Source of the DNA: an uncultured Bacilli bacterium
GTDB lineage: Bacteria > Bacillota_I > Bacilli_A > RF39 > UBA660
Assembly (NCBI GenBank): GCA_934101275.1
Contig: CAKOQM010000001.1
Span: 6,278-70,277 of the forward strand
DNA length: 64,000 bases
Direction: 5' to 3'
The position numbers and the translations under genes are program-made. The notes under the pieces are model-generated. The model saw only the letters and a program-made list of their open reading frames with translations, ran no database searches and was not told the origin of the DNA. Of the stretch, positions 61,598 through 64,000 are shown in pieces. Within the stretch, counting starts at the first letter, position 1. Every line of letters starts with the position of its first letter.

Positions 61598-62158
61598 TTA
61601 AAGGTATTTTCTTTTATCTTGAGGAATAAACACAAGCCCATCAATTTTAGGGTATATTGATTTATCTAATTTTTCTAAATTAGGTTTACTCAATCTAGAT
61701 ACCTCTTTTAATTTAGTAGCAATTTCTTGCATAGTAATAGGTTCTTTGTAGCATTCGGGATGTTCTATTCTATCAATTATATCAGTATAAATACTCTTAC
61801 ATTCTAAAGTATTATTACGACGCATACTTATATTATCTAACACGTCAAAATAAAAGCGATTATACTCATCTAAAGCATTTTGATAGTCTTTAACAGAACG
61901 TCTATCGCCAGTATTAATGCCCCAATTGATTGCAGTATCGTCATATCCAGCACGTTTCATTAGACCAGCCAAACTTAAATTTAAAGCTTCAGCAATTGCT
62001 TTTAAAATTAATACATTTGGTTTTTGACGTTTTCCAGCTTCTAATCTTGATATTTCAGCATTATTTATATTAGCAAGTTTTGCCAATTCTCGTTGAGACA
62101 ATCCTAAATTCTCACGAGTTTTTTTTATATATTCGCCTAAATCATTAGTATTTTTCAT
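61598..62158 (-). CDS. XRE-family repressor of the element
   Basis: 186 aa, ATG 62158 (AAAGGA upstream). N-terminal HTH GEYIKKTRENLGLSQRELAKLANINNAEISRLEAGKRQ, then a linker and helical C-terminal part; no Ser-Lys peptidase motif, so it is not cleaved like LexA. Divergent from the xis/int unit and probably its repressor. Confidence 0.82.
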   Translation of the reverse strand: MKNTNDLGEYIKKTRENLGLSQRELAKLANINNAEISRLEAGKRQKPNVLILKAIAEALNLSLAGLMKRAGYDDTAINWGINTGDRRSVKDYQNALDEYNRFYFDVLDNISMRRNNTLECKSIYTDIIDRIEHPECYKEPITMQEIATKLKEVSRLSKPNLEKLDKSIYPKIDGLVFIPQDKRKYL

Positions 62159-62196
62159 AGTAATAATCACATCCTTTTCGGCTTAGATATCCCAAG

Positions 62197-62272
62197 TGTA
62201 ACACATTATGTTACAAAAAGCAACAAAAATGTATATTACTATGTTGACAGTTGTAACATATAGTGATATATT
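62197..62272 (+). promoter_or_regulatory. Operator and promoter for the xis-int unit
   Basis: Palindrome TGTAAC-ACATTAT-GTTACA (62197-62215), then TTGACA (62244-62249), 17 bases, TATATT (62267-62272), with a half site TTGTAACATA in the spacer. Confidence 0.7.
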
Positions 62273-62279
62273 ATTATCG

Positions 62280-62467
62280 ACAATTTAATTATTGTCATTG
62301 TTCTTTGAAAATTTATTCGAGTTGGAAATCGCCGATATCTGCCAGCTCGTAAAAAAGTACAAGGCACAAAGGCTAACCCTATTGGTACGGGAGTTGTAGG
62401 TAAACTAAAACCTACCTTGCGATAAACGTTAACAAAATTAGAAAACAGCCAGAAAGGAGATGAAAGA
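62280..62467 (+). other. Structured leader before the excisionase gene
   Basis: About 190 transcribed bases with no ORF of note. Contains GTAGGT-aaactaaa-ACCTAC (62396-62415) and other GC-richer short stems, then AAAGGAG for xis. Post-transcriptional control is possible but not shown. Confidence 0.4.
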
Positions 62468-62734
62468 TTGTCCTATTACGAAACATATAACATTTTAAAC
62501 AAAGTGTGGCTTACCTCTAAAGATATTCAAAAGCTTGTAAACTGCGGTAAAGATACTGCTAGAAAAATACGTGATAAAGTTGCCGAAAAAACATTGGCAA
62601 AAGGTTACGCATTACCACTATGTAAAAATAAAGTGGTAAGCACTAAAGAAGTGATTGAATATCTTGGCTTAGATATTAAATACATAATTGAAATGGCCAC
62701 TTTAGAGCAAAATAATAAAATAGGATTAAAATAA
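62468..62734 (+). CDS. Excisionase-like DNA-binding protein
   Basis: 88 aa with a TTG start 8 bases after AAAGGAG. A small winged-helix pattern VWLTSKDIQKLVNCGKDTARKIRDKV followed by a wing and KEVIEYL, as in excisionases of tyrosine-integrase elements. Two bases upstream of int. Directs excision rather than integration. Confidence 0.7.
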   Translation: MSYYETYNILNKVWLTSKDIQKLVNCGKDTARKIRDKVAEKTLAKGYALPLCKNKVVSTKEVIEYLGLDIKYIIEMATLEQNNKIGLK

Positions 62735-62735
62735 T

Positions 62736-63863
62736 ATGGCAATTTATAAAAATAGCAAAAATAATACCTTTTATTTCCGTGTTTATCTAACGCAATCAGA
62801 TGGAACAAAAGTACAGAAGCAGAAAAACGGTTTTAAAACCAAGCGTGAAGCAAGTAATGCAGAGGTACAGATGATTTTAGAAAACGAAAGATATTTACAG
62901 AATAAAAAGGAACAAGAAGAACACACAATGATAATTTCTTTTACCGAATTGGTAGAAAATTATAAAAAGTACATGAAAGTAAAGCAAAAACGTAACTCAT
63001 ATCGCTGTATAACAAATAGAATTGAAACACATTTATTACCTTATTTCAAATCATTTAATGATATTTCTAAAATATCAGCTCAAGATTATATTGATTGGCA
63101 AACAAAGATCGAAGAAAAAAATTATACATATAGCTACAAAAAGAACCTGCATGGCGCAATGGTTACACTTTTAAACCACGCAGTCAAATTCTATGGTTTA
63201 AAAGAAAATATAGCTAGTAAAGTTAGTAATTTTTCTAAATCAAAGGACTATCAAAAAAATGTTAACTTTTGGGACTATTCAGAATATCAAAAATTTATCA
63301 AAGTAGTCGACAATAATTTGTATAAATTACTATTTGAAACGTTATATTACACAGGTATGCGATTAGGTGAGTGTTTAGCCCTAAATTGGGACGATTTAAA
63401 CGGTAATTACATTAGTGTGTGTAAAACTATATCTAAAGAACTAATTGACGGTGTAAGAGCAATTACACCACCAAAAACAAAATCGTCAACAAGAAACATT
63501 CTCATTGACGATAATTTAAAAAATGAATTGCTTGAATATAAGAAATATTGCGAAACAAAAATGGAGTTTAAAAATTCATGGTTTATCTTTGGCGATTTAA
63601 CACCATTATCGCCATCGACAATTGAGAGAAAGAAAAACCAGTACATAGAAAAAGCTGAGGTAAAAAAAATAAGAATACACGACTTTCGACATAGTCATGC
63701 ATCCTTATTAATTTCTAGAGGAGTTCCTATAACAGTCGTTCAAAACAGATTAGGACACTCCGACCCAAATATGACACTGGGTATCTATTCTCATATGTTA
63801 CCTAATGATGACCTAAAAGCCGTTGAAGCAATCAATGCGATGAATGCTTTAAGGGCTTCTTAA
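62736..63863 (+). CDS. int: Tyrosine site-specific integrase
   Basis: 375 aa. AP2-like arm-binding N-terminus (TFYFRVYLTQSDGTKVQKQKNGFKTKREA), core-binding SAM-like domain (about 65-160), and catalytic Arg in TGMRLGECLALNWDD, His-Arg in HDFRHSHAS, His in LGHSDPNMT and Tyr in GIYSHML. Adjacent to tRNA-Pro, its target. Confidence 0.93.
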   Translation: MAIYKNSKNNTFYFRVYLTQSDGTKVQKQKNGFKTKREASNAEVQMILENERYLQNKKEQEEHTMIISFTELVENYKKYMKVKQKRNSYRCITNRIETHLLPYFKSFNDISKISAQDYIDWQTKIEEKNYTYSYKKNLHGAMVTLLNHAVKFYGLKENIASKVSNFSKSKDYQKNVNFWDYSEYQKFIKVVDNNLYKLLFETLYYTGMRLGECLALNWDDLNGNYISVCKTISKELIDGVRAITPPKTKSSTRNILIDDNLKNELLEYKKYCETKMEFKNSWFIFGDLTPLSPSTIERKKNQYIEKAEVKKIRIHDFRHSHASLLISRGVPITVVQNRLGHSDPNMTLGIYSHMLPNDDLKAVEAINAMNALRAS

Positions 63864-63931
63864 GGGCATTTTAAGGGCTAATATGAAAAACTTAGTTAAT
63901 ACATTCGATATTAACTAGGTTTGTAAACAAA

Positions 63932-63949
63932 ATGGTCGAGAAGACAGGA
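63932..63949. repeat. attR of the integrative element (tRNA-Pro 3' end)
   Basis: The second 18-base copy, within the intact tRNA 3' region (CCA end included). Confidence 0.88.
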
Positions 63950-64000
63950 CTCGAACCTGCGACCCCTTGGTCCCAAACCAAGTGCACTACCAAATTGTGC
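63933..64000 (-). tRNA. tRNA-Pro(UGG), 5' end outside window
   Basis: On the - strand: anticodon loop TTTGGGA (anticodon TGG) inside CTTGG/CCAAG, T-loop TTCGAGT, 3' end CGACCA. Visible 68 bases match a 77-base tRNA; the first nine lie beyond base 64000. Confidence 0.92.

Larger units (their letters stand above)
58036..63949. mobile_element. Integrative mobilizable element in tRNA-Pro
   Basis: About 5.9 kb between 18-base direct repeats, with integrase and excisionase-like gene next to the tRNA, a repressor, a MobV relaxase, a matching oriT, and HTH regulators. No type IV secretion or coupling-protein genes, so it would move with help from a conjugative element. Confidence 0.88.

Noticed and set aside
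1..64000. TGA read as tryptophan (mycoplasma code)
   Set aside because: Several tightly coupled genes (spoVAD, the element's 250-aa protein, small phage genes) end at TGA, and Trp codons are TGG.
1..64000. CRISPR array or restriction/defence island
   Set aside because: No regularly spaced repeats, cas genes or restriction enzymes were seen.

Overview
The window is AT-rich DNA (by eye about 30% GC) from a low-GC member of the Bacillota, most like the uncultured gut Bacilli/'Mollicutes-like' lineages. TGA is used as a stop, so this is not a TGA=Trp mycoplasma. Pyruvate formate-lyase with its activase and a phosphoketolase suggest an anaerobic fermenter. SpoIVB, SpoIIM and SpoVAC/AD/AEb homologues suggest a sporulating, or formerly sporulating, ancestry. 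No GC content, skew or database search was run. All calls rest on reading the sequence.

Layout. (1) 1-35.4 kb is chromosome with nearly all genes on the + strand: RNase R (3' part), a MarR-controlled heterodimeric ABC exporter, lepB, rbgA, rnhB, an LtaS-like enzyme, topA, a surface protein behind a poly-G promoter, pflBA, an acetyltransferase, obg, htpG with a CIRCE operator, mutS, nusB/hipA-like/xseAB/proS, spoIVB, spoIIM and mnmA. (2) 35.6-43.5 kb is a complete-looking filamentous-phage (inovirus) prophage of about 7.9 kb flanked by two dif-like Xer sites. It carries a HUH Rep, a Zot/pI ATPase, a pVIII-like coat protein, a pIII-like adsorption protein, several tiny membrane proteins and a divergent repressor switch. 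It has no integrase of its own. (3) 43.5-57.8 kb is chromosome with mostly - strand genes: ZIP transporter, the Xer recombinase itself, rarA, gpsA, tcdA, a 6S RNA candidate, a decayed copy of the surface protein, holA, spoVA genes, lexA, phosphoketolase and mscL. (4) 58.0-63.95 kb is an integrative mobilizable element in the 3' end of tRNA-Pro(UGG). It carries an HTH protein, a MobV relaxase, a pMV158-like oriT, regulators, an excisionase-like protein and a tyrosine integrase.

How it fits together. The switch in strand bias at the dif site, with a xer gene 2-3 kb away, marks this as the replication terminus. The phage appears to use the host dimer-resolution machinery to enter the chromosome. 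Its gene order follows the filamentous plan: early small genes, coat, small TM proteins, ATPase, adsorption, pVI-like, origin, Rep. The second element has mobilization functions but no conjugation machinery, so it would need a helper.

Possible switching signals outside the mobile elements are poly-G tracts inside two homologous promoters (12.8 and 50.9 kb), and a long hairpin that holds the start codon of an acetyltransferase while exposing its ribosome binding site in the loop (17.8 kb).
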